From Mesobacterium_A hydrothermale (lineage in GTDB: Bacteria > Pseudomonadota > Alphaproteobacteria > Rhodobacterales > Rhodobacteraceae), in the NCBI RefSeq assembly GCF_035818635.1, contig NZ_JAYLLH010000030.1, forward strand, positions 1 to 49,449: 49,449 bases of DNA, given 5' to 3'. The notes under the pieces were generated by a model that was not told where the DNA came from, ran no database searches, and saw only the letters and a program-made list of their open reading frames with translations. Shown here piece after piece: positions 33,749 through 42,702 of this stretch (positions are counted from its first letter, which is position 1; each line of letters starts with the position of its first letter). The position numbers were made by a program, and so were the translations under genes.

Positions 33749-34532
33749 CCTCACGCCGCTCGACCGCGCCCATGCAGCGATGGACGCCGCCCCCGAAGAC
33801 GACGCGGCCCGCCTGCGGTTCTATGAACGGTTGGCGGATTCCGAACTGTTCCTGCTGCTGGAACGCGAGGCCGAGGGCGACACCGTCACGCCCGAACTGT
33901 TCGACCTGTCGGATGCAAGGTTCATCCTTGTCTTCGACAGCGAAGACCGGCTGGGCCAGTTCGTCGGCAAGCCCGCGCCCTATGCCGCGATGTCGGGGCG
34001 GGCGCTGGCCAACATGCTGGCCGGGCAAGGCATCGGGCTGGGCGTGAACCTGGAGGTCGCGCCATCGTCGATCCTGATCCCGCCGGGGGCCGTCGACTGG
34101 CTGGTTGAAACGCTGGGGCACGGCCCGGCAGAGGCCGAGGCGCGGCCGTCCGAACTGCATCCGCCCGCCGGGCTGCCCGACGTGCTGCTGACGGCGCTGG
34201 ATGCGAAACTGGCCACCGCGCAGGGCATGGCGCGCAAGGCCTACCTTGCGGCGGTCACCTATGACGACGGCACGCGCGGGCATCTGCTGGGCCTGACCGG
34301 CGCGCTGCCGGGGGCGGAACGCGCGCTGGCCCATGCGGTGAATGAGGCGCTGGTGTTTTCCGGGATCGAGGCCGGGGCGCTGGACGTGATATTCCTTGAT
34401 GACAGCGACCCGGTGGCGGCACAGCTGGCCCGCGTTGCGCTGCGGTTCGACATTCCCGAACCGGCAGAGCCCGAACGGGTGGAACGCCCTGCGCCGGGCA
34501 CCGATCCTGACGCGCCGCCGATCCTGCGCTAA
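33741..34532 (+). CDS. SseB-family protein
   Basis: The 263-residue cytoplasmic protein matches the SseB N-terminal domain in AAMDAAPEDDAARLRFYERLADSELFLLL (from about residue 11) and in ALANMLAGQGIGLGVNLE. A second, C-terminal part (about 150-240) with FSGIEAGALDVIFLDD resembles the SseB C-terminal domain. E. coli SseB is reported as an enhancer of serine sensitivity; the molecular role is unknown. It is translationally coupled to the UDG-like gene; its end overlaps the convergent TPR gene by 4 nt. Confidence 0.85.
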   Translation: MTDLTPLDRAHAAMDAAPEDDAARLRFYERLADSELFLLLEREAEGDTVTPELFDLSDARFILVFDSEDRLGQFVGKPAPYAAMSGRALANMLAGQGIGLGVNLEVAPSSILIPPGAVDWLVETLGHGPAEAEARPSELHPPAGLPDVLLTALDAKLATAQGMARKAYLAAVTYDDGTRGHLLGLTGALPGAERALAHAVNEALVFSGIEAGALDVIFLDDSDPVAAQLARVALRFDIPEPAEPERVERPAPGTDPDAPPILR

Positions 34533-35881
34533 CCGAACTTGCGGCGCGCTTCGGCCTCTGCCGCCAGCGCGTCCAGCCCGACCTTGCGATAGACGCCGGC
34601 CAAGGCGCCGTTCACCGCGACACCGTCGGGGTCAAAACTGCGGCGAAGTTCCAGCACCTGCTGCGCCTGCGCCAGCCGCCCGGTTTGCATCAACGCATCA
34701 AGGTGGATCTGTTCGAACAGGTCCCGCTGCGCATGGCTGCCCCCGGTTTCGGCCATGCGTGGCAGGGCCTGGCCAAGTTGCGCAACGCATGTCTCGAAAT
34801 CGCAGCGGGCATGGGCCAGCAAGCCCCGGCAAGCGGGCAGCGCGACATGCGCCCAGACCTCGGCATCGAAGGCAGTGCCGTGGGCACGCGCCTCGACCGC
34901 CTGCATCAGGGCGTCCGCCTCGGCCCGGCCGGCGCGGGCCAGCGCGTAAAGGTATTGCATCGTCAGGAAAGGCTGCACCGTGTCCGCCCCGCGCGCGGCA
35001 ACGTGATCGGCCAGATCGCCCCAGCGGTCGCCCACATCGACCCCGGCCAGCTCCATCCGCGCCAGCAGCGAGGCGGCGCCGACCTGATCCTGCGAATAGT
35101 CCTTGGCCAGCCCCCAGACATGGGTGTCATAAGCGGCGCGCACGTCGTCATGGCGCCCGCGCGACAGGTAGAACAGCGCAAGGTGCCACCAGTTATGGCT
35201 GTGCATGAAACTGTTGAGGTCGACCCACGTCGGCGCGACCTGTTCAAGAAAGGCAATGCCTTCGTCCACCCGGCCCTGCGTCAGCATGACATGCGCCAGC
35301 GCGTGATGCGCCCAGGGGTCGGCTGGCTCGATCTTCATCGCGCGGCGGGCGCTGGCTTCGGCCTGGTCCAGCAGGTGGCATTGTTCATAGCCAAAGGCGA
35401 TCATGCCGTGGACGTAGGGCTCTGCCGCGCTTTCCGGCAGGGCGATCAACCCGGTGCGCAACATCGCCGGCGCGTCGCCGCGGTTGAAATGGTGGTATTG
35501 CAGCAGCTTGATCAACGCCAGGTCGCGGGGGTGCCGGCGCGCCAGCGACTCGCCCTGGTCCAGCAGCGCCGGGATGTCACCCTGCGCCCAAAGCCGGGTC
35601 AGGCGGACCAGCGCGGCTTCGCGGTCGGTGACCTGCCCGGCCAGTGCCTCTGCCCGCGTGATGAACGCCTCGGCACGGCCCGGTGCTTCGGGCGCCTCCA
35701 GGAACATCCAGATCATCCCGGCATAGGTCTGGGCCAGACAACACCCGGGGTCGGCCTCTGCCGCGTGCAGAATGTTCACGGCCTTGGTGGTGTAGGACAG
35801 GAAGCCGTGGATGAAATCGTCGATGCCCTGCGCGGTGTCGGCACAGGTGCAGGTGATGGCGTTGCCATACCGGTCCGTCAT
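34529..35881 (-). CDS. TTC38-like tetratricopeptide repeat protein
   Basis: The 450-residue helical protein lacks a signal peptide. Around residues 185-240 it reads DPWAHHALAHVMLTQGRVDEGI and then SFMHSHNWWHLALFYLSRGRHD, the marker pattern I associate with the TTC38 family present in both animals and bacteria. Several helix-turn-helix TPR units follow (VYRKVGLDALAAEAEARR at the end). The function is unknown. The ATG overlaps the stop of the hydrolase gene encoded downstream? No: the stop of the upstream hydrolase overlaps this ATG as ATGA, indicating translational coupling. Confidence 0.85.
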   Translation of the reverse strand: MTDRYGNAITCTCADTAQGIDDFIHGFLSYTTKAVNILHAAEADPGCCLAQTYAGMIWMFLEAPEAPGRAEAFITRAEALAGQVTDREAALVRLTRLWAQGDIPALLDQGESLARRHPRDLALIKLLQYHHFNRGDAPAMLRTGLIALPESAAEPYVHGMIAFGYEQCHLLDQAEASARRAMKIEPADPWAHHALAHVMLTQGRVDEGIAFLEQVAPTWVDLNSFMHSHNWWHLALFYLSRGRHDDVRAAYDTHVWGLAKDYSQDQVGAASLLARMELAGVDVGDRWGDLADHVAARGADTVQPFLTMQYLYALARAGRAEADALMQAVEARAHGTAFDAEVWAHVALPACRGLLAHARCDFETCVAQLGQALPRMAETGGSHAQRDLFEQIHLDALMQTGRLAQAQQVLELRRSFDPDGVAVNGALAGVYRKVGLDALAAEAEARRKFG

Positions 35882-36672
35882 GCCAGCGCCCCGGCGTGCA
35901 GAAGGATGCGGTCGGCCACCAGTTGCGGCGCGTCCCAGTGCAGGGAATGGCCGCAGTCCGGCAGCACCTCGACCCGCAGACCCATGGCTTGCAGCGCATC
36001 GCGGTTGGGTTCCGGCGGAATCAGTGCGTCGGCCTCGGCCAAAAGCGCCAGACCTGGTACGGGAATCCGTTCGGGCAAGCTGCGGATATCCAGCCGCGCC
36101 AGCGACCGGGTCTGGTGTTTCATCGCCTCAAGGCTTTGCAGGTACGGATAGCTCAGGCTGGCGGCGAGTGCGTCTTCGACGCCCTGCCTGTCCCAGAAGA
36201 ACTGATCGCCGAACAGCCACGGGAACAATGCCCGCAGCCACAGGTCCTCGGGCCCGGTTTCGCGGATCAGGCACAGGGTGTGGAACACGGTCGGGATGCG
36301 CGCGGACGGCAGCGGAGTGGACCCGAGCACCGTAATGCTGGCCAGGTGATCGGGCGCAAGCCCCGCCAGCACCATCGCCACAAGCCCGCCCATGGAATGG
36401 CCCACCACATGCAGCCGGTCGTGGCCAAGATCGCGAGACAGCGCCAGAAGGTCCCGCGCAAACCCCGCCAGCGTGATCGGCGCATCCCAGGGCTGCGTCC
36501 GTCCCGCGCCGGGCGGGTCGGGCATGATCAGGGTGAACCGGTCGGACATAAGCGGGACCAGAACCGACCAGCTGGCATTGTCGCTGAGCATGCCGGGGAT
36601 CAACAGCATCGGCGGCCCGCTGCCCGCGATTTCATAGTGCAGTTTCAGGTGCGGAAGGGCGAATTGCGGCAT
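35878..36672 (-). CDS. alpha/beta-fold hydrolase
   Basis: The 264-residue protein has the hydrolase layout: oxyanion region LLIPGMLSDNASW (about 23-35), nucleophile elbow GHSMGG, acid region LLAEADALIPPE and catalytic His in LPDCGHSLHWDAP near residue 243. A cap domain with FPWLFGDQFFW lies between. A CGGAG lies before ATG 36672. The family covers esterases, lactonases and dehalogenases; the substrate is unknown. It is coupled by ATGA to the TPR gene and follows the P1 peptidase gene by 52 nt. Confidence 0.9.
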   Translation of the reverse strand: MPQFALPHLKLHYEIAGSGPPMLLIPGMLSDNASWSVLVPLMSDRFTLIMPDPPGAGRTQPWDAPITLAGFARDLLALSRDLGHDRLHVVGHSMGGLVAMVLAGLAPDHLASITVLGSTPLPSARIPTVFHTLCLIRETGPEDLWLRALFPWLFGDQFFWDRQGVEDALAASLSYPYLQSLEAMKHQTRSLARLDIRSLPERIPVPGLALLAEADALIPPEPNRDALQAMGLRVEVLPDCGHSLHWDAPQLVADRILLHAGALA

Positions 36673-36724
36673 GGGGCGGCTCCGGCAGGTATGGCGCGCA
36701 TGGAACCCCGGCGCGGCGCGCGGG

Positions 36725-37729
36725 TCAACCCGGCAGCTCTGACCGGAAGGTCGGCAGCGTATCGCCGGGGGCCGGCGTTGCCTCCCACACCGCGCGGGCA
36801 ATCGCGCGGGACAGGCAGACCGACGCCGCGTGGCCCAGGTAGGACAGTTGAACGGCGGGCAGGTCCAGCGGTTTTGCCCCGCTGGCGGCAGCAAAGACCA
36901 GATCGCCGTCATGGGGCGAATGGGCGGGCACGATGGCGCGCGCGATGCCATCCTGCGCGGCGGTGGCCAGCCGCTTGCACTGCGCCTTGGTCAGTTGCGC
37001 GTCGGTCGCGACGATGGCGATCGTGGTGTTGCCCTGCTGCGCCATGGCGTGGGCCTTGCGGCTGGCAGGCAGCGGTTGCAGCCCGGGCGCGGGATCGGTG
37101 CCCAGACCGCCGAATTCATGGCCCACCTCGAACGGGGCTGCCCAGAAATGCCGGCCCGACGGCGTGGCAACGCTGCCCATCGGGTTGGCCACGACAAGCG
37201 CGGCGACGGTCAGGCCATCGGCCAGCACCAGCGACGCGGACCCAAGCCCGCCCTTGTGCATCGCCGTCTGCGCGCCTGTGCCTGCGCCATGGCTGCCGAT
37301 GCCGAATACCGTGCCCGCGTCTTCATACGCGATGCGGCCAAGCGCGGGATAGGGGTTGACCGACCACGTCTTGTCGCCGCCATTCAGCAGATCGAAGATG
37401 ATCGCCGCCGGGGTGATGGGAACGCGCACGGAATGCACGGCGAAGCCGCGGCCGGCCTCCGCCAGCGCCTCCATCACGCCCTGCGCCGCGGCAAGACCAA
37501 AGGCGCTGCCGCCGGACAAGACCAGCGCATCGACACCCTCAACGCTTTTGTCGGGTTCCAGAAGATCGGTTTCCCGCGTGCCCGGCGCGCCCCCCATAAC
37601 GCTGTAGCTGGCGGAAAACGGCATATCGGACGTCAGCACGGTGACCCCCGATTTCAGAACCGGGTCAGCGGCGTTGCCGACGCGAAAGCCCGCGATGTCG
37701 GTGATCAGGTTCAAGGGGCCGGGGCGCAT
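36725..37729 (-). CDS. P1-family (DmpA/NylC-like) Ntn-type peptidase
   Basis: The 334-residue protein has the P1/S58 pattern: NLITDIAGFRVGNA at the start, DALVLSGGSAFGLAAAQGVMEAL, TVFGIGSHGAGTGA and GNTTIAIVATDAQLTKAQCKRLA. Family members cut themselves before a Ser or Thr that becomes the nucleophile; here the Asn-Thr bond in GNTTI (about residue 247) is the likely site, as in NylC-type enzymes. Known members release N-terminal or beta-amino acids or hydrolyse nylon oligomers. No signal peptide is seen. Confidence 0.87.
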   Translation of the reverse strand: MRPGPLNLITDIAGFRVGNAADPVLKSGVTVLTSDMPFSASYSVMGGAPGTRETDLLEPDKSVEGVDALVLSGGSAFGLAAAQGVMEALAEAGRGFAVHSVRVPITPAAIIFDLLNGGDKTWSVNPYPALGRIAYEDAGTVFGIGSHGAGTGAQTAMHKGGLGSASLVLADGLTVAALVVANPMGSVATPSGRHFWAAPFEVGHEFGGLGTDPAPGLQPLPASRKAHAMAQQGNTTIAIVATDAQLTKAQCKRLATAAQDGIARAIVPAHSPHDGDLVFAAASGAKPLDLPAVQLSYLGHAASVCLSRAIARAVWEATPAPGDTLPTFRSELPG

Positions 37730-37821
37730 GGTGTCTTGGGTCCTTCATTCGGCTGTGCTGAGTGTACAATCCCTGTGCCCGCGCCGCTGCGCAAGGGTGC
37801 GCAGACCGGCGGACGCAAATA

Positions 37822-37850
37822 GACCCCGGCGACGGAGCTGCACCGGGGTC
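37822..37850 (-). terminator. probable terminator of the YfdX-like gene
   Basis: GACCCCGG (37822-37829) pairs with CCGGGGTC (37843-37850), 24 nt after the minus-strand stop at 37875, followed on that strand by TATTTG. The T run is short, so confidence is moderate. Confidence 0.5.
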
Positions 37851-37874
37851 CACGTGCCCTGGACTGGGGGGAAA

Positions 37875-38528
37875 TCAGCCCTTGGCATCCCCTTGCTGGG
37901 GGATCGCATCGATCGAGAAACTTCGGATGATCACCGAATCCTCGATCTTTTTCAGTTGCAGGTTAGCCTCGAAATACTTGCCTTGGTCCATCAGGGTCTG
38001 GGCCTTTTCAAGCTGGTCAGAGGTGTCGGCCACCGGCAGCAGCGCCGCCGAAACGTTCACGTCGACCGATGCCAGCCTCAGGGTTTCCAGCGCCTGGTCG
38101 GTATTGCCTTGCTTGATCTGGTCGCCGGCCTGGTTCAGCGCCTGCGTGGCATCTTCGCTGGGCACGAAATTGTCGCTCAGCACCATCGACATGTCGAACG
38201 GCAAATAGCGCGCAGCGTTGTCGGGCATCTCGGTATCGCCGATGGTCAGGTCGTTCAAACCTTTCTCGGCGACGTTAAACTCTTCCGTTGCCTTGGTCAG
38301 ACGGGCCTTGGCCTCGTCAATGTTGTTGTCAAACAGGGCCAACCTTGCGGCGCGGGCATTGACCACGGCGTTCAGCGCCTCGTCCGCGGTTTTCAGCATG
38401 GCAGACTGTGTCTTGTAACTCGGCGCGGTCACCGGTGCGGGGTCGGTGGTCGCCGCGTATGCGGTGATCGCCGATGTTGACAGCAACATGGCAACGGCCA
38501 CGGATTTCAGGACGGTGTACGGTTTCAT
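37875..38528 (-). CDS. secreted YfdX-family protein
   Basis: The 217-residue protein has a signal peptide (MKPYTVLKSVAVAMLLSTSA, cleavage near residue 28), then a mostly helical body. The stretch ALNAVVNARAARLALFDNNIDEAKARLTKA (split here) and the later QALETLRLASVDVNVSAALLPV resemble YfdX, a stress-linked periplasmic protein of enterobacteria. AAGGAG stands just before ATG 38528, excluding the longer frame. It stands alone between two terminator-like hairpins. Role unknown. Confidence 0.8.
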   Translation of the reverse strand: MKPYTVLKSVAVAMLLSTSAITAYAATTDPAPVTAPSYKTQSAMLKTADEALNAVVNARAARLALFDNNIDEAKARLTKATEEFNVAEKGLNDLTIGDTEMPDNAARYLPFDMSMVLSDNFVPSEDATQALNQAGDQIKQGNTDQALETLRLASVDVNVSAALLPVADTSDQLEKAQTLMDQGKYFEANLQLKKIEDSVIIRSFSIDAIPQQGDAKG

Positions 38529-38651
38529 ATCCGGTCTCCTTTTCGGAAGCGATGACCAGGGATATGCGCCGCGTCCTTGTCCCCAGCCTTTGCCAGAGAT
38601 TACAGATTTCCAATGTGCCCCCCGGGCGGTGGCCGCGGAGGGCACATGCAA

Positions 38652-39392
38652 TCAGATACAGCGACCGCCGTCCACTTCCATCGCGACGCCGGTGATCATG
38701 CTGGCCTCGTCCGAACACAGGAAACAGGCGGCGTTGCCCAAATCCTCGGGTGTGGAAAACCGCCCGATGGGAATGGTGGACAGGAATTTCGCCCGCATTT
38801 CCGGCGTATCCTCGCCCATGAAGCTGGCCAGAAGCGGCGTTTCCCCCGCCACCGGGTTCAGCGCGTTGACCCGCACGCCTTCGGGCGCGAGTTCGACGGC
38901 CATGGCGCGGGTGGCGGTGATCATCCAGCCCTTGGACGCATTGTACCAGTTCAGCCTGGGTCGCGGCGATACCCCGGCGGTAGAGGCAATGTTCAGGATC
39001 GCACCGGTCTTGCGCGATTTGAAATGCGGTACCAGTGCCCGCGCGGTCAGGAAGACCGACTTGCAGTTGACCGCGAAGACCCGGTCGAAATCGTCCTCGG
39101 TCACCGTTTCCATCAGCGCGGGCAGATGGGTGATGCCGGCGTTGTTGACCAGGATGTCGACATGGCCCATCTGGTCGAGCGCGGCAAAGGCCATGGCGTT
39201 GACGCTGTCGCCATCGGCGACGTTGACGGTCTGGGCAAGGCCGCCCACCTCTGCCGCGATGGCGGCGGCGGCATCTGCGTTGATGTCGGCCACCATGACG
39301 CGCGCGCCTTCGGCGGCGAACTTGCGCACGATGCCCGCGCCGAAGCCTGACCCCCCGCCGGTGACGATGGCGGTTTTTCCTTCAAGTCTAAT
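38652..39392 (-). CDS. SDR-family oxidoreductase, apparent ATT start codon
   Basis: The 246-residue protein is a classical short-chain dehydrogenase: TGGGSGFG (11-18) cofactor loop, NNAG, catalytic Ser in IASTAG and Tyr/Lys in WYNASK. The first residues should read M-RLEGKTAIVTG, and the codon at the methionine place is ATT (39392-39390). AAAGGA lies 8 nt upstream, and the stop of the preceding gene is 12 nt away. The only other in-frame start (GTG at 39329) would remove the cofactor loop. It is the second gene after a related SDR (39405-40145). Substrate unknown. Confidence 0.85.
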   Translation of the reverse strand: MRLEGKTAIVTGGGSGFGAGIVRKFAAEGARVMVADINADAAAAIAAEVGGLAQTVNVADGDSVNAMAFAALDQMGHVDILVNNAGITHLPALMETVTEDDFDRVFAVNCKSVFLTARALVPHFKSRKTGAILNIASTAGVSPRPRLNWYNASKGWMITATRAMAVELAPEGVRVNALNPVAGETPLLASFMGEDTPEMRAKFLSTIPIGRFSTPEDLGNAACFLCSDEASMITGVAMEVDGGRCI

Positions 39393-39404
39393 GGTCTGTC
39401 CTTT

Positions 39405-40145
39405 TCAGTAAGTCGCCCGGCCGCCGGACTGGTCAAACACCGCGCCGGTGGTGAAACTGGCCTCTTTCGACGCCATCCAGCACACCATCGAGGCGATTTC
39501 GTCGGTGGTGCCGAACCGGCCCATCGGGATTTTTGATTTCATGTAGGCGATGAATTCTGGCGTCATCTGGTCGAGAATCGCGGTTTCGACCACGGCGGGG
39601 GCGACGGCATTCACCGTGACCCGCGTGCCGGCCAGTTCCTTGCCCAGAGATTTCGTCAGCCCGATGACCGCCGCCTTGGACGTGGAATAGGCCGGGGCGT
39701 TGGGGTTGCCCTCTTTCCCGGCGATCGACGCGATATTGATGATCCGGCCATAGCCGCGATCCTTCAGGATCGGCGCGGCGGCCCGGTTGCAATAGAAAAC
39801 GCCGTTCAGGTTCAGGTCCATGACCCGGTGCCAATCCTCTACCGGGTAGTCCCAGGTGGTCAGGTTCGGCCCGGTGATCCCTGCCGAACACACCACGATA
39901 TCCAGCCCGCCCATCGCGTCGGCGTCGGCCTGCATCGCGGCGGAAACGGCCTTGGGGTCGGTGACGTCGATCTGCCGGCCGCTGATCCCCGCCTGCTGCG
40001 TGACCCGGTCCAGCGCCGCCGGGCTGATGTCCCAGATCGTGACGTGCGCCCCTTCCGAGGCAAGCCGGCGGGCAATCGCCTCGCCGATCCCAGAGCCGCC
40101 GCCGGTGACAACAGCGCATTGGCCGTCGAAACGGTTTTGTATCAT
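39405..40145 (-). CDS. SDR-family oxidoreductase
   Basis: The 246-residue protein has VTGGGSGIGEAIA (about 14-26), a CSAG variant of the usual NNAG, IINIASIAGKEG with the catalytic Ser, and YSTSKAAVIGLTKSLGKEL with Tyr and Lys. It resembles 3-oxoacyl-reductase-like and sugar dehydrogenases. GGGAGGA precedes ATG 40145. The downstream SDR gene begins 12 nt after its stop; the two enzymes are similar in size and are likely paralogues acting in one pathway. No transporter or kinase lies beside them to indicate a substrate. Confidence 0.9.
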   Translation of the reverse strand: MIQNRFDGQCAVVTGGGSGIGEAIARRLASEGAHVTIWDISPAALDRVTQQAGISGRQIDVTDPKAVSAAMQADADAMGGLDIVVCSAGITGPNLTTWDYPVEDWHRVMDLNLNGVFYCNRAAAPILKDRGYGRIINIASIAGKEGNPNAPAYSTSKAAVIGLTKSLGKELAGTRVTVNAVAPAVVETAILDQMTPEFIAYMKSKIPMGRFGTTDEIASMVCWMASKEASFTTGAVFDQSGGRATY

Positions 40146-40355
40146 GAAAATCCTCCCTTGGCGGCCAAGGTTTCGCAAATCCTTGCGCCCGGCAAGAGGG
40201 ATTGCGCCCGCCATTGCGGCGCGATTGAACGACAAAGCCGAACAATCACTGTTTTTTGTTTCCCGCTGCAGCCATAATGAGGACAAAATTGCCGCATAAA
40301 CCAAGCCAACGCGGCCTCGCGTGATTGAGGACCGGAGCAGTTTCAGGGCCAGCGG

Positions 40356-41015
40356 ATGCTAGAGTTCGACAATGTCAGCAAGTCCTTCTGGACAGGAACC
40401 CAGCGCAAGGTGATCCTTGACCGTGCGTCGTTCCGCGTCGACCTGGGGGAATCCTTGGGTATCCTCGCCCCCAACGGCACCGGCAAGACCACGATGATCC
40501 GCATGATGGCCGGGCTGGAAAAGCCCGACGAGGGCGAAATCCGGCGCGGGTGCCGGGTATCGTTTCCGCTGGGCTTCATGGGGGGCATCGTCACCAAGAT
40601 CTCGGCCCGCGAAAACGCCCGTTTCATCGCGCGGCTTTACGGTCTGGACCCGGACTACGTCGAAGCGTTCTGCCGCTGGCTGTGCGGACTGGGCGAATAT
40701 TTCGACCAGCCGGTCGGGACCTATTCCTCGGGGATGCGGGCGCGGTTCTCGTTCTCGCTGATGCTGGCGCTGGATTTCGATATGTATCTGATCGACGAAG
40801 GCATGCCGAATTCGACCGACGTGGAATTCAACCGCAAGGCCGGGGATATCCTGGCCGAAAGACTGCGCAGCACGACGATCATCATCGTGTCGCACCAGCC
40901 GGAAATCCTGCAGAAATTCGCCCGCAAGGCGGCGGTTTTGATGGATGGACGGCTGCATATGTTCGAAACACTGGAAGAAGCGAAACAGCTCTATGACTAC
41001 GAAACCCAAAGCTAA
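40356..41015 (+). CDS. kpsT: polysaccharide export ABC transporter ATP-binding protein (KpsT-like)
   Basis: The 219-residue ATPase has Walker A APNGTGKT (about 38-45), a signature in the degenerate form YSSGMRARF, Walker B MYLIDEGMP and the switch His in VSHQPE. The short length and the sequence SVSKSFWTG-like start (MLEFDNVSKSFWTGTQRK) match the KpsT/CtrD family for capsular polysaccharide export. The partner permease (kpsM) is not in the window. The stop overlaps the next gene by 23 nt. Confidence 0.92.
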   Translation: MLEFDNVSKSFWTGTQRKVILDRASFRVDLGESLGILAPNGTGKTTMIRMMAGLEKPDEGEIRRGCRVSFPLGFMGGIVTKISARENARFIARLYGLDPDYVEAFCRWLCGLGEYFDQPVGTYSSGMRARFSFSLMLALDFDMYLIDEGMPNSTDVEFNRKAGDILAERLRSTTIIIVSHQPEILQKFARKAAVLMDGRLHMFETLEEAKQLYDYETQS

Positions 41016-42651
41016 GAAGTTTCGCATCCGCCGAACCGCCACCAGCTCTTCCGCGGCGGCAGATATACCCGATGCGGACGCCACCGAAGACATCCCGCGC
41101 GCGCCGTTGCGGTTGGAAACCAGCGACCGCGCGGATACCGAGGCAACCGCCCAGTCCGGCGAAGTGACATCGGCCCGGGAGGTCGAGACCGAAACCGATA
41201 TCGATTCGATCCGGCGTGAAGGGCTGACTGGTCGCCAGCTGCGCATGGCGCGGCGCGTGGCCCAGAAACACGGGCTGGCACCAACATCGGATTTCGACGC
41301 CGTCCGGCTGTTGCGCGCCAAGGGGATCGACCCGTTCCAGCGCACCGCGACGCTGGAACTGGTGGTGCCCCAGGCGACGCAGGAGAGTGCTGCACAGCAA
41401 CCGCCGCAGCCACCACAGCCGGGCCGGGTCCAACTGCCGCAGACGATCCAGACGGCGCAGCTTCCGTCGACCCAGCTGTCACTTGAACCGGACGAAAACC
41501 CCGCAGAACGCCGCGCGGCAGAGATCACCCGCATCCAAAAGGATATCGCGAAGCGCCGCCGCAAGAAGATGGCGCTGCTGATGACGCGGCTGGCGTTCTT
41601 CGTGTTTTTGCCGACGATCCTGGCCGGCTACTATTTTTATGTCGTGGCGACGCCGATGTATGCCACCGATTCAGAATTCCTGATCCTGAAGAACGATGGC
41701 GGCGGTGCCATGCCCAGCCTGCTGTCGGGCACCCAGTTCGCCACCAACCAAGATGCCATCGCAGTGCAATCCTACCTGCAATCCAAGGACGCCATGCTGC
41801 GACTGGACGAAGACGAAGGATTCAAGGCGCATTTCAGCCAGCCCGGTATCGACCCCATCCAGCGGCTGTCAGACTCTCCGTCGAACGAAGAGGCCTACAA
41901 GGTCTACAAGCGCAACGTCGAGATCGCCTATGACCCGACAGAAGGGGTGATCAAGATGGAGGTTATCGCCGCCGACCCGGAAACCGCAGCGGAATTTTCC
42001 CGCGCCCTGATCGGCTATGCCGAGGATCGGGTCGACAACCTGTCGCTTCGCAAACGGTCGAACGCGGTGTCGGACGCCGAAGAAGGCCTGATCGCGGCGC
42101 AGAACGCCCGCTTCGATGCACAGGAAAAACTGGTGCGCCTGCAGCAGGAAGGCGCAATCGTGGACCCCGAGGGTCGGATCACAACCCTGCGCGGACAGAT
42201 CAACAACATCGAAGTGCAGTTGCAGGAAAAGCGGCTGGAACTGGCCGCGCTGCTGGACAACCGTCGCCCGAACGAAGCCAAGGTCGACGGCGTGCGTGGC
42301 GACATTCGCCGATTGGAAAACCTGCTGGCCGATCTGAACGGACAGATGACGAATGCGTCCTCCGGATCGGATTCGCTGGCCGAACTTGCGGTGCAAATTC
42401 AGTTGGCACAAGCCGACCTAGCCACCCGGGACCTGATGTTGAAGGCGGCGCTGGAACGGCTGGAAACCGCACGGCGCGATGCCGACAGCCAAGCGCGTTA
42501 CCTGACAACGTCTGTCGTCCCCGTTGCGTCCGAAGACCCCAGCTATCCGCGCAAGTTCGAAAATACGATCCTGGCGTTCATGATCTTTGCGGGCATTTAC
42601 CTGATGGTGTCGCTGACCGCATCAATCCTGCGTGAACAAGTGTCGTCGTGA
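40993..42651 (+). CDS. kpsE: capsule polysaccharide export inner-membrane protein (KpsE/CtrB-like)
   Basis: The 552-residue protein has a long cytoplasmic N-terminal region (about 1-185) rich in Arg, Ser, Pro and Gln, including a PQPPQPGR linker. A transmembrane helix follows (about 197-217, LAFFVFLPTILAGYYFYVVA), then a Wzz-type periplasmic part with long coiled-coil helices (about 345-505) and a second membrane helix near the end (about 525-545). This is the KpsE/CtrB layout with an enlarged N-terminus. It bridges the inner membrane to an outer-membrane export protein. Start ATG 40993 overlaps kpsT. Confidence 0.88.
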   Translation: MTTKPKAKKFRIRRTATSSSAAADIPDADATEDIPRAPLRLETSDRADTEATAQSGEVTSAREVETETDIDSIRREGLTGRQLRMARRVAQKHGLAPTSDFDAVRLLRAKGIDPFQRTATLELVVPQATQESAAQQPPQPPQPGRVQLPQTIQTAQLPSTQLSLEPDENPAERRAAEITRIQKDIAKRRRKKMALLMTRLAFFVFLPTILAGYYFYVVATPMYATDSEFLILKNDGGGAMPSLLSGTQFATNQDAIAVQSYLQSKDAMLRLDEDEGFKAHFSQPGIDPIQRLSDSPSNEEAYKVYKRNVEIAYDPTEGVIKMEVIAADPETAAEFSRALIGYAEDRVDNLSLRKRSNAVSDAEEGLIAAQNARFDAQEKLVRLQQEGAIVDPEGRITTLRGQINNIEVQLQEKRLELAALLDNRRPNEAKVDGVRGDIRRLENLLADLNGQMTNASSGSDSLAELAVQIQLAQADLATRDLMLKAALERLETARRDADSQARYLTTSVVPVASEDPSYPRKFENTILAFMIFAGIYLMVSLTASILREQVSS

Positions 42652-42654
42652 CAT

Positions 42655-42682
42655 AAAAAGAAGGGCGGTTTGATCCGCCCTT
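42655..42682 (-). terminator. intrinsic terminator of the chrR-type operon
   Basis: On the minus strand AAGGGCGG and CCGCCCTT (42661-42682) form an 8-bp stem around a 6-nt loop, followed by CTTTTTATG. The plus-strand side lacks a T run, so it serves the operon ending at 42703. Confidence 0.8.
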
Positions 42683-42702
42683 CCGACACCACTTACACAC
42701 AC

